This document shows, one piece after another, positions 10,741-21,765 of a stretch of DNA of 64,000 nucleotides. The notes under the pieces were generated by a model, which had not been told where the DNA came from, did not search any database, and was given only the letters and a program-made list of their open reading frames with translations. Both the position numbers and the translations under genes were made by a program. Location of the stretch: NCBI GenBank assembly GCA_029990175.1, contig JARKIP010000038.1, positions 22,637,501 to 22,701,500 of the forward strand, given 5' to 3'. Every line of letters begins with the position of its first letter. Position 1 is the first letter of the stretch. This DNA is from Petunia secreta (taxonomy: Eukaryota > Streptophyta > Magnoliopsida > Solanales > Solanaceae).

Positions 10741-13700
10741 GGTATTGAGGTTGATGCAGTCACATACACATCAAAGAAATACGCCAAAGTATCTATTACG
10801 AAGACCAAACGACCACGACTCGAGGATACAATAACTTTTGAAGAAACAGATGCAGATGGCTTGCAATTTCCTCATGTGGACGCTTTAGTGATAACATTAC
10901 GAGTAGAAGAGTTTGATGTCAAAAGAGTACTCGTTGATCCAGGCAGTTCAGCGAACATCATATTATCTCGGGTCGTGCAGAAGTTGAAACTATACAATGA
11001 GATTGTACCAATTTCTCGTGTTCTCTCAGGATTTAACAATTCCAGCGAGAAGACGTTAGGAGAAATTACTTTGACGACCCTGGTTGAAGGCGTTATGAGA
11101 CGAACGACGTTTCATGTCGTTGATGGGGATATGGCTTACAACATAATCCTTGGGAGGCCATGGATACACGATATGCAAGCAGTCCCGTCAACATATCATC
11201 AAGTAATGAAATTCCCTTCAGAGTGGGGAATACGGGAAGTTCGGGGAGAGCAGCGTTGCGCTAGAGATTGCTACTCAGTTGCAGTCAAGCTCCCCGAGGA
11301 GGCAAAATAGCAATTAAAGAACCTGGGATCAGAGTCAAACAATGAAGCATCAGACTACCAAGTCCCGGAATTCATATCAAAGTTGGATGCACGGGAAGAG
11401 TACGCGCCAACTATTGAAGCTTTAGAACCAGAAGGACTTTTCGATAACATGCCTGAAAGAAAAGTATATTTGGGAGCAGAGTTAGACAAAGACTTACGCA
11501 AAGATATCTTGCACTTCCTCAAGGAGCAACACACCACCTTTGCGTGGTCACATGCAGATATGACTGGAATGTCCCCGGAGGTTATTTCTCATAAGTTGAA
11601 CGTGGATCCGTACCATCGCCCGGTAAAGCAAAAGAAGCGCCAACAAGGAGCATTCAGGAACCAAATCATAAATGACAAAGTTGACCGCTTGCACAAGATT
11701 GGCTCCGTCCGAGAAGTCAAGTATCCAGATTGGCTGGCCAATGTGGTCGTAGTGGCAAAGAAAAATGGCAAGTAGAGGGTCTGCGTCGACTTCACTGATT
11801 TGAAAAAAGCCTGCCCGAAAGATTCTTATCCACTACCTCAGATTGACCAACTAATCGATGCGACGGCCGGGCACGAAGTACTTACATTCCTTGATGCATA
11901 TTCAGGCTATAACCAAATCTTAATGGATCCCGACGACCAGGAGAAAACTTCCTTCATTACTTGCCGAGGTATGTATTGCTATAAAGTAATGCCTTTTGGA
12001 CTTAAAAATGCAGGTGCGACTTACCAACGATTAGTCAACCGAATGTTTCACGACCACATTGGCAAAACCATGGAGGTCTACATCGACGACATGCTGATCA
12101 AGTCCAAACGGGCAGAAGATCACTTAGCACATTTGAAGGAGGCCTTTCGAATCCTTGATCAATACAACATGAAACTCAACCCGGAGAAATGCGCATTTGG
12201 AGTGGGTTCAGGGAAATTTCTTGGTTTCATCGTTTCCCAGCGAGGGATCGAGGTAAACCCCGCCCAGATAAAAGCAATAGAAGCCATCCCCGACGTACTT
12301 CATAACAGAAAAGATGTAATGCGGCTAACCGGGAGAGTAGCAGTGCTAAGGAGATTCATTTCTCGCTCATCTGATCGATGCAAAAGCTTCTTCGACGTGC
12401 TGAAACAGAACAAGGAGTTCGATTGGACCCCTGAATGTCAGCAAGCACTTAAGGATTTGAAGCGATACCTGTCAAACCCGCCTTTACTTTCAACGCCCCA
12501 ACCAGGTGAACAACTATTATTTTACCTGGCCGTGTCTGAGTCTGCGGTAAGTGCAGTTCTGGTTCGAGAAGACAAAGGTAAGCAACTTCCAATTTATTAC
12601 ATTAGCAAATCCTTATTAGATGCTGAAACTCGCTATCAACCTTTGGAGAAATTAGCACTAGCCTTGGTAATCGCTGCCCGTAAATTAAGACCTTATTTTC
12701 AAAGTCACTCAATAGCTGTAGTTAATACCTTCCCCTTACGCAATATCTTGCACAAACCTGAATTCTCGGGCAGGTTAGTAAAATGGGCAGTAGAATTAAG
12801 TGAGTTTGATATATCTTATCAACCCCGGGTAGCCATAAAATCCCAGGCTCTAGCAGATTTTATTGCAGATTTTAGTGCTACTATGTACCCTGATGCTCAA
12901 CGTGAGGCGGTTCTTTTCGCCGGATCGGAGTCGGGGACATGGACCCTACACACTGACGGGTCCTCCAGTGTAAAAGGATCAGGATTAGGTTTAGTTCTTA
13001 CCACTCCCTCGGGGGAGACCATTAGACAGGCCATAAAATGTCCCTTTATTACAAATAATGAGGCCGAGTATGAAGCCGTAATTGCAGGATTAAAATTGGC
13101 TCGAGATTATGGAGCAGACAGAATTCACCTTAAGAGTGACTCTGCCCTGGTCATCAATCAAATAACCGGTGGCTTCGTAGCAAGGGAGTCTCGTATGCAG
13201 AGGTATCTTGCCCGAGTCACTGGTTTGCTAGCACAATTCGACAATTGGGAAGCCATACAGATTCCACGAGAAGAGAATCACGAGGCTGATGCCTTGGCAA
13301 ATTTGGGTTCAGTCGCAGAGATTGGAGCAACAGGTTCAGTGGCCGTGGCTCATCTTCTATGTACAACAATCGATAAAGATGCAATGGAGGTCAACACGAC
13401 CAGTCTGACTTGGGATTGGAGGAATGAGATAATCAATTATATACTACATGGAACCCTACCATCAGACGTTAAGGCTGCTCGAAAACTGAGGATAAAAGCT
13501 GCCAGGTATACAATTATAGATGGTATCCTTTATCGTAAGACTTTTGCAGGCCCACTCGCCAAGTGTCTAGGTCCCAGCCAAACTGAGTATGTGATGAGGG
13601 AAGTTCACGAGGGTTGCTATGGAAATCACTTGGGAGGAAAGGCGCTTGCACGAAAGCTTATACGAGCAGGCTATTGTTGGGACAAAATGGAAAAAGATAC

Positions 13701-14652
13701 TAACGAGTTTGTCAAAAAATGTGACAAGTGCCAAAGGTTTGCACATCTCCTCCATCAACCAGCAGAACCCTTGCATTCAATCATCTCCCCGCGGCTGTTT
13801 ATGAAATGAGGAATGGATATCGTTGGGCCACTACCCACTGCACCTAGAGGGGTACGTTTCTTGTTAATTATTACTGATTATTTTACAAAGTGGGTTGAAG
13901 CTGCAGCATATTCAAAGATACGTCAAACGGAAGTAATTGATTTCCTTTGGCGTTATGTCATTTGTCGCTTCGGAGCACCCAAAGAGATTGTCATGGATAA
14001 TGGTCCTCAATTCGTTGGTCAGAGGGTCACAAAGTTCCTTGAGGATCTGCATATTAAAAGGATCACTTCTTCCCCATATCACCCAGTGGAAAACGGGCAG
14101 GCAGAATCGACCAACAAAATAATAGTGGATTCTCTCAAAAAACGTCTCGAGCAGGCCAAAGGGTGCTGGGTGGAAGAACTCCCCGGGGTTCTTTGGGCAT
14201 ATAGAACAACCACAAAAATGAGCACCGGGGAAACGCCTTATTCCTTAGTGTATGGTTCTGATGCATTGATTCCAGTCGAAATCGGCGAGCCAAGTCTACG
14301 ATATGCTCATGCAACTGGGGAATCTAATTCAGTCAACCTCTCCGAGGAATTAGATTTTCTAGAGGAACGTAGAGAATTAGCACTTATACGAGTAATAGCT
14401 TAGAAAGAAAGGATAGAACAATATTATAATCGGGGACTTAGGCTGCGTAACTTTGAAGTCGGGGACTTTGTATTGCGTAAAGTCTCCCAGAATACGCAAG
14501 AAGCGAACGTCGGCAAACTTGGTCCAAACTCGGAAGGTCCCTACAAGGTGGTTGCATCCGTTGGTAAGGGTTCATATTGTTTGGCACGACCAAATGGATC
14601 GCTCCTACCTAGCAGTTGGAACGTGATTCACCTAAAGAGGTACTACTTCTAA
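10741..14652 (+). pseudogene. pol: pol of the Tat-type gypsy element (PR-RT-RH-IN)
   Basis: The frame of gag continues to TAA at 14650. The protease has VDPGSSANII near 10935 and the GRPWIHDM block near 11150. The reverse transcriptase runs from about 11600 (YPDWLANVVVVAKKNGK, the YSGYNQI block, catalytic VYIDDMLIKS near 12080). RNase H begins near 12510, and a second RNase H block starts at LHTDGSSS (12945) with NNEAEYEA and LKSDSALV. The integrase has the zinc motif at 13600-13740 (CDKCQRF), then MDIVGPLP, MDNGPQFVG and a GQAESTNK glutamate. Stops at 11308, 11773, 13807 and 14401 interrupt it. Each of these can be explained by one C-to-T or G-to-A change. The frame itself is intact. Confidence 0.92.
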
Positions 14653-14771
14653 GTAGTACGTGGGTTAGTGTTTCTGTCCATTCTCTGTTGCTTACTTGTT
14701 ATTGTTTTCTTTTAAGTTATTCTGTTTTCTTATTTTTGTCTAAATGGTACTAACGGTCTTCAAAAGGCCAG

Positions 14772-14845
14772 ATCCGTTTAGCTCAACTGGTAGAGCTCGA
14801 AGTCCTCGTGCTTCGCGGCTGTGGGTTCAAGTCCCACAACGGACA
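14772..14845 (+). tRNA. tRNA-like segment inside the gypsy element
   Basis: A 74-base stretch folds almost completely as a tRNA. The acceptor strands ATCCGTT and AACGGAC pair at six of seven positions. The D arm is GCTC/GAGC around AACTGGTA. The anticodon stem is CGAAG/CTTCG and the T arm is GTGGG/CCCAC with loop TTCAAGT. Box A (TAGCTCAACTGG) and box B (GGTTCAAGTCC) of the internal pol III promoter are present, and TTTT follows at about 14855. The anticodon loop has eight bases (TCCTCGTG), so the isotype is unclear and it may be a pseudo-tRNA or a tRNA-derived insertion. It lies between pol and the antisense gene. Confidence 0.55.
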
Positions 14846-15640
14846 CACTCCTCTTTTGGTTATATGTGTTCCTTGATTCAGCGTTTCACCCATTGTCTTT
14901 TTATGTCTGAAATTACGAAATTTCAACATAAAAACAGGGGGGTGGCGAGGGCCCCAGTAGGCCAAAGTCCCGGCTAATATGAGTGATCTTCGAGCAGAGC
15001 AAGGTCATGATCATTCACCAAGTCCACAACTAAGCAGAATCAAGTAAGTTCAATAGAACTATTTTACTTGTGCTACGTTATTTTTACATTTTGCGGCCAG
15101 TATTCGCCCAAATTCTATAACTTTACGACCAAACAATCTTGTGTTTTGGTCATCGGGTTGCCTATTCTTTTCAATAGAAATAACAGGGTAAAACCTCAAC
15201 CTTAACAAAAATTCTTTTTCTGCGAAAACTTTCAATTGTCAAATATGATAAGCAAAGTTTATCGCAAGGCCATCTTATACGGCCAGATTTCAGTCAACCT
15301 AAACGGCCTGGTTTCGTCCAGCCCAGGAGGCCTGATTTCATTCATCTTAACTAAGGGCAACTTAACCTGGTTATGATCAAATTTTATTTCAAACATCTGC
15401 AGAGATTAACACCAAAAAGGGAACTCAGACACTAGGATTTGAAACATAATTCTGACTTCTGAAAACCTCATTAAACAACAAATATCAACATCATTCATAT
15501 AAGCAAGACTTGAGACCAAAAATGGTCATCAAGCCTCGCCAGTCAGACAAAAAACAGTCAAAATATACATTCGTTCACGAGTTAGCAATATCCAAAGTTA
15601 ACAACATCCGGTAAATTTATAAGAAGGACTAGATAAGGCG
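14846..15640. other. Untranslated spacer of the gypsy element
   Basis: The spacer lies between the tRNA-like segment and the end of the antisense gene. It has a G-rich run (AGGGGGGTGGCGAGGGCCCC near 14936) and short imperfect repeats of the type CGGCCNGRTTTC around 15280-15340. No coding signal is visible. Confidence 0.5.
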
Positions 15641-18620
15641 TCAGTCATCATCTTGGCCAGGTTCTCGACCTGATGCACTAGCTCCATCAGTCGGATCCCC
15701 ACCCAAATCTTCATCTTCATTATCCTCATTGCCTTCATCATCCTCTTCATCATCATCATCGTCGGCTCCTACTTCCATGCCCAAGGCCTGCTTGACATCG
15801 ATGATAGTCGCTATGGTTTGATCGAGGACTGAGTCGACATTAACTTGGCCACACTGCATTTGGATGAGAAACTTCTTCTTGGCTTCGAGAGCTTCCAGTT
15901 TGGAGTCGATTGTATAACGATCCCTCAAATTCGCCAATTCCATCGTCAATAGCTCTTGGATCCTCGCAGATTCCTCAGCCCGATTCTTGGCTTCTTGTAG
16001 TTCTCCTCGAGCAGCCTGAGATTCAGCTTCAGCTTTGTTCATATTTCTCAACATCAGGTCGGAAGCATTACGGATGCCTTCCAAAGTAACTTCTTTCACA
16101 TTAAGCTCATGGGCAAGTTGAGAAATCTGGCTACCTTGTTCATCCATCCTGGCTTTCAGATCTTCAAAGGATAGTGCAAACCTTTCTTTCTCATCCAAAA
16201 GATGGTCCCTCTCCTCGAGGAGGGTGTTTATCTTGTCATTAGCCTCAGTATTGAATTTCTCCAACCTGTCTATCTTATCCTCAAAGAAGCCACGCCTCCC
16301 TTCCAGGACCCGCTTCTCCCCGATCAGAGCTTGTTTCTCCTCTTCTAAGGCCTGCTTGTCCTGAAGAGCCTTCAAAAGATCTTTCTTTAAGCCAAGGACT
16401 TGTTCCTGATTGTTCAACCTAGAACGGAACATGATCTCGGCAGCCATCATACTTGCCTGGCAACAAGTGAAAATACGCAGGTAATCAGAACTAAGGTCTT
16501 AATAAAAATAAAGGAGTAAAGAGGGAAACATTACCCGAGCAGTATCTTCAGCGATTGCGTAAGCTAGCTGCTCGTCGCTCATGCTGCGCATGTTCCACTC
16601 CTCGCGAGGACCGATCAGGTTAGACATCACTTTAACCAAGTGGCCAGGCTCCGTCAGAAAATTTGTGTCCGGGGGAATGGTGAAGTCACACTCCCTCATA
16701 CACGGCCTGGGTTCCCTCGCTTGTTCAGAAGGATATTGGGGACCAAATTTGTAACGAATACCCTTAACGGAGTACGCCCCAATCCTTCCTCCTAAAGATA
16801 CTCGCCTAGTAAGCTTTGTGCGAGAGATCTCGATGTCACCTGTCTCATCAGGGTCCAGAGTGTCGCACTCTTGCAGATAAACTGGTGCCATCCCATCACC
16901 AGCTAAGTTCATCATGTCCTTGTAGTGAAAGATCTGAGGTTCAGCCTCCCCCTCAGTCTTCCTCCGCTCATCAACCTTCTCATCTTTCCCCTCATCCTCC
17001 TCTCTCATCGGCTCTTTGCCAGGTCGCCTGTGGCTGACTTGTTCAGGCTCACCCTGTTGACCACCAACCCGTTCAGGCTCATCTGGCTTTGGGTCCTCGG
17101 GGAAGAAGGTAAAACCTTCATGCGTTTTTTCTTCCCCTACTTCCCCAGCTCTATCTCCTTCTTCATCACCAACTCGGGGATTCTCCTCGAAAGTGTAAGA
17201 AGAAGTCTCTACATCCTTCCTCTTATCACCCCGAAGAGATGCCCTCTTCCTCTGAGTCAAGCTCACATCGGAAGCCTCTGAATCTGAAATGTCAACTATC
17301 ATAGGCTCAGCAGATTCAGGGGCAGCCGCCGAGCTTTTAACACTCTATTGCCCAGCCTTGGGCGTATCAGCAGCAGCAATATTGGTTTCAACTGTTTTTT
17401 CAGAGGGCTGAGGAGTCTTACGGGCTGTCCTCGTCTTCTTCTTGGGTTTACTCTTTTCAGAGTCAGATTTCTTTCTCTTCAAATTCGCGAGGACCTCCTC
17501 ACCACCCTCCCTAGCCTTGATAGCTGCAGCAGTTTGGAGAATGGCAGCTGCCTCCTTGTTGATCTCAGCCACGGGGTCAACGGTCACCTCCACAGGAGGA
17601 GGAGCAGGAAAATAACTACCACCAGCACCTAAACCTGAGAGTAAAGTCATACTAATACCATGGTGAGTTCTGCATAAACTAGCAGGAATTTGGGTAATCA
17701 GCTTACCATGGGTGCTAGGGTTCGATAAATTTTTTAAAGAAGCATAGTAAGGCCACTGCCTCTGCTCGTGAGTGAAATCTGCCAAAATAGGTTCAACCCA
17801 AGCGGACAATTCCTCCTCGGAAATCATACCGTCGTAAGGAATCTTGTCAGCTAACCAATAAAGAGTAAATATTAGAGGGTGCAAATACGTAACTCAAAGA
17901 GTATTCAATACAAAGACTCGGGGACTTACGAGTTTTGTTCCACACCTCGCGGAGATTAGTTTTGCAGCCACGTGTGAGGAATTTAGACTGCACATAAACA
18001 TACCTATGCATCCAACCCCTATCCCCTGTATCTTCAGATTTGCTCACTAGAGCTTTTCTTCCTCTCATACGGGCATTGATATATCCGTCTCTCGCAACCT
18101 GAAGGCTATACAAAGAGACGAAATGCTTAAATTCAAAGTCCTGCCCAGTCTCATTGGCAAACCATTGTAGCAGGGAAATAATTCTATAAATGCTCGGACA
18201 CAGCTGCCCCGGGCAGATAAGATAGTATTTACAAATATCCTCTATAACAGGATGCAACGGGAGCGTACAACCTATCGTGAATGGATACGTAGATATGGCT
18301 GTCCATCCAGTTCTCGCAGAAGTAATATTCTCCGTTGGATAGGGGCAAGAAACTATAACATCATCGTCCCAGCCACAATCTGCCCTAACCCTAGGCAAAA
18401 GATCAGGAGTAATTGAACTCTTAAATCGGCTTGAAGGCCACGACCTTATATTGCCATAGTGACTGAACGAGCTGATTGAACAATCATTTTCAAGGCTTCC
18501 CCAAAGTTTCGGAATCACATCAGCAACCGAAGTTGGGGAACTCGTGGATTGACCACCTGCTGCTGAAGAACTACTAGCCACAACATCCATATTCAAACTT
18601 TTCTTGGCTTTTGGAGACAT
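15641..18620 (-). pseudogene. Antisense extra gene of the Tat element (three exons)
   Basis: I model exons at 18620-17930, 17850-16535 and 16456-15641 (minus). Each intron begins GT and ends AG, and the phases agree, giving about 940 residues. Exon 1 starts MSPKAKKSLNMDV at 18620. It has a domain of the type annotated as putative plant transposon protein (aromatic- and proline-rich, including PFTIGCTLPLHPVIEDICK and GQLCPSIYRIISLLQWF). Exon 2 is charged with basic NLS-like runs (RKKSDSEKSKPKKKTR). Exon 3 is a long heptad-rich coiled coil with an acidic tail. One in-frame TAG at 17345 interrupts exon 2. Tat-lineage elements are known to carry such antisense ORFs; their function is not established. 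Confidence 0.75.
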
Positions 18621-18740
18621 TTGGACTAGAAGATTGGAAGAATTTTTTGCGTTTTAGAGATTTTTAGAAAGGTGTTTTGAAGCTTTGAAGGTTTGGATGA
18701 AATTTGGAATGAAGTAAAAAGGTTTCAAGCGGGTAGAAAT

Positions 18741-18750
18741 CATATTTATA
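18741..18750 (-). promoter_or_regulatory. TATA box of the antisense gene
   Basis: On the minus strand the sequence reads TATAAATATG within CCCTATAAATATG, about 120 bp upstream of the ATG at 18620. This places an independent minus-strand promoter inside the element just before its 3' LTR. Confidence 0.55.
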
Positions 18751-19173
18751 GGGTTCGCAAAACTCGACCCACCCCTACACGTGGCAAGCATCCGCGCAAG
18801 AGGTAAATAAATCCAGCCGTTAAAAGAATAAAAATTGAAATGGCGGTTTTTTCTTTGGGACGTGCAAGACGTGAGTAGGCGCAGTTCAATCATCACTCCT
18901 GCAGTCTCGAAACACGCGACAGTCACTTTTTCAGTAAAAAGTGGAGCGAAATTGACAACTTGCACGTTTTGTCTTTAGTGGAGCATTTAATGCTTATATT
19001 GGTAGAATGGCAATCAATCGAAAGCCTTTGAGAAGTTCAACGGGCAGCATCCAAATATGACTACAAGGACTCAAATGCATCACTTGAGGAAAATTCAAAA
19101 GAGTTCTTTCCCGCTCAAAATTCGTTTTCCACTCCTCGACCAGGTTCTCTGCCCGAGTAGTGCGGGGACTATC

Positions 19174-19830
19174 TGTATTGGGTTAAATCTGTCGTCACCA
19201 AAGTTGGTGACTAAGCATCCACGTAGGACGACGTATAGACGACACGTGACTATGAATGGGCATAAAGGCAACGGATAGAATCGAAGATGGACAACTATAA
19301 CGGACAGATGAACAGTCACCACGGCCAGAATAGTCGCAACTCGTCATCAAGCCAATTCAAAATAGAAGTCTTATCCTTCAGCAACGTAACTGCTCGATTA
19401 AGGAGTTACAACTGCTCGTGAACGAACGCTTAGTTATCTATATATTGTAATTTAAGTCACAAGCATTGTATCTAATTCTTCTCTGAAGATACATCTGTAT
19501 TCCAACTATTAATTAATACCCGACTCTTTACCTTCTGTCAATATTTACTACTACTGCTCGCAATCAAGTGATCTCATTTATTGTTCCGCTGCTTAAATAT
19601 CATAAAGAGTACGAGGAAGGAAGTTTGATCAAGTCTATACGGCCTGAACACGGTTCCTTTTATTTAAATCTTCATTTATTATATCGCATTAATCGTGTCT
19701 TTATTTCTTTACATTTACTATGGTCATTTATATCTTTTCACATTAGGCATTTAATCTTGATTATTGATCGTGACTCCGCTTTATAAATTTAATTGTGACT
19801 TAACCTAATAAACGAAATTACGGTTAAACA
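19174..19830 (+). repeat. 3' LTR of the Tat-type gypsy element
   Basis: This is the same length (657 bp) and the same ends (TGTATTGGG...GGTTAAACA) as the 5' LTR, followed by the target duplication ACCAA at 19831-19835. The likely polypurine tract is the weakly purine-rich GTGCGGGGACT just before it. Confidence 0.95.
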
Positions 19831-19835
19831 ACCAA

Positions 19836-20620
19836 CAAATTCTTTCAATCCCCAATACATTCTTGACTTCTCCTTCACACCCACCAGTACCAAAGAGGAG
19901 ATACACACAGCTCTCTCTCTCTCCGTTACACACCATCACCAAGATTAGGAACAACCAGTAGCAGCAAAATACAAAATAGGGATTTGAAAACACAATAAGA
20001 TCAGATACATACACCATCCCTTATACACACTTCTCCTTCTCCAATACCCCCACACACAAAAAAAAAATTAGTGGAAATACATGCATACACCATCACCGGT
20101 GGAAACACCCAGATCGGGAACAATCTCATTCGTCCTCTTCCTTAGTTAATACACATCAAAACACACCCACACCAGTGCTACAAACACAGATACATACACA
20201 CACACGGTGAAATCAGTTGGAACCAGTAGCGAGGGGTACAAATTGAAACATAAAAACAAATTGGAGAGGGGGTACCACCGGAAAATGTCATCACCGGCGA
20301 GAAAGGGGATCAGAAACGGGGAAGGGTGAGATCGAAAAGGGGATCGGAAAGAAGCGAGATCAGAGTGGCAGTGACGCTGCTAAGCAAATCGATTTCGCTC
20401 CTCCCTCTCATGCGACTGTTGTTGCAACGACGCCTGAGAATTTGACTCTGTTTCGCTCCACCATCATTTTATCGGAAAAATCCATGATTCGAATTACTTG
20501 TTCCCTTTACCGCTGCTTATGCTATTCTTTTGATATATACGGCTATTAACTTATGTTTCTTGGCTATGTTTTTTTCTGATTTGCAAGTACTCTATTATGG
20601 ATATAGCTTTGTTTTAAGCT
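19836..20620. other. Leader-like host DNA between two insertions
   Basis: The stretch is rich in CA and CT (a CT run near 19915-19925) and then purine-rich with GGGGATCAGAAACGGGG-type text near 20300. It resembles a plant 5' leader with a following intron, but I find no credible protein. A short frame from ATG at 20286 ends after 14 codons. Together with 32,422 onward it is the target into which the MULE inserted. Confidence 0.35.
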
Positions 20621-20629
20621 GGTTAACTG
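20621..20629. repeat. MULE target-site duplication, left
   Basis: GGTTAACTG is identical to 32413-32421. Its nine-base length is the Mutator signature. Confidence 0.92.
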
Positions 20630-21189
20630 GGGTAAGTTTAAAAAAAGGTCCCAAGCAAGTTATATAATAATGAAAAGGGCCTCAAGTTTTAAAAAATAGG
20701 TAGAGGGTCCTCCATTAGGATTAGTGTTAATTGGGTAAAAGATGCATACAAACTTAACCCTCAAGTTTTTAAGTTTACACTTTGCACCCAAAGTTAAACC
20801 CTCATTTTACCCCCCCAAAATGGCAAAAAATATTTCCCACCCAAAAGCTCCCCACCCCCGCCGTCCCCCACCTTCCCCATCACTGCTCCGCCGATTCCGG
20901 CGAGGTTCCGGTCATTTTTTTTTGCTTTTTTGGTTCATTATCAGCTCCCCAAAGTAGATTCAACAACTATTTACAAGTATATTGTGTATTTGCAAAAGAT
21001 TTGTTCCAAAAAAATTTGAGAATTGTCAAAATTTGCTCAGCCATTTACAACACGAATCTCAACTAATCGCCTTGGATTTTCAGCCACATTTGGTCTCTGG
21101 TAAGTGTTCTTTAACTTTATAGTCGAGAAATTTGATTTGAAGCTAAAAGCTACCGGATTGAGAATTTTGAAGAACTGGGTTTGGTTTCT

Positions 21190-21632
21190 GGTCAAACATC
21201 CGTCGACGAGATGGTTGATGTTTAAACATCTCGTTGATATTTTTGTGCACATCGTATCATATGTTTAAACATATGTGCTAATGCTGAGCGTATGTTTAAA
21301 CCATTAAACATTTGGACTTATGTTTAAACATCATGCATGATGTTTGAATATAAATCAGGATTACTAAACATCATTGAGGATGTTTAAACATAAGTCCAAA
21401 TGTTTAAACATATGATCGTATGTTTAAACATTCTCATTGATGTTTAGTAATCATGCTAAATATTCAAACATCATGCATGATGTTTAAACATAAGTCCAAA
21501 TGTTTAAACATTTTAACTGATGTTTAAACAACCTCAATGATGTTTAGTAATCCTGAATCATATTCAAACATCATGCATGATGTTTAAACATCTAAAAATA
21601 TGTTTAAACATTTGTGTCGATGTGTAAACACT
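21190..21632. repeat. TGTTTAAACA array A, upstream of the transposase
   Basis: There are about 11 exact TGTTTAAACA palindromes plus variants, many spaced exactly 20 bp apart (21381, 21401, 21421; 21481, 21501, 21521; 21581, 21601). It also contains a perfect 27-bp inverted repeat (21306-21332 with 21379-21405) and a near-perfect 34-bp one around 21340-21375 versus 21532-21565. It lies in the 5' leader or promoter of the transposase. Confidence 0.9.
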
Positions 21633-21765
21633 GTAAATTTTTTTACAGAATGTTTGAAGCAGTACCTTTCATTTTTTGTGAATATGGCTTCTATAAACAA
21701 TTGTATTATGAAATTTATGCTATAAGGATCTAATTTAGACCCTCTTTGTATCTTCAGGACAAATA

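Larger units (their letters stand above)
8262..19830 (+). mobile_element. Complete Ty3/gypsy element, Tat type, TSD ACCAA
   Basis: The element is 11,569 bp and is flanked by ACCAA (8257-8261 and 19831-19835). Its two LTRs are 657 bp each and differ at about six positions. Inside, in order, are a primer-binding site, a gag-pol frame on plus, a tRNA-like segment, a three-exon antisense gene on minus, and the 3' LTR. The Tat lineage is suggested by the CEFHRDHGH zinc motif in gag, the DPGSSAN protease motif, a second RNase H-type block, and the extra antisense ORF between pol and the 3' LTR. Six stop codons in gag-pol mean it could move only with proteins supplied by relatives. Confidence 0.93.

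Noticed and set aside
14807..14809. Calling the tRNA-like segment tRNA-Thr(CGT)
   Set aside because: CGT follows a T in the loop, but the stem that pairs best leaves an eight-base loop, so the anticodon frame is not fixed.
14744..14977. 77-codon open frames on both strands over the tRNA-like segment
   Set aside because: Both are explained by the stable, GC-richer tRNA-like sequence and show no protein similarity.
20286..20330. ATG in leader-like DNA before the MULE as a gene start
   Set aside because: The frame ends after 14 codons and no continuing exon is recognisable on either side of the MULE.
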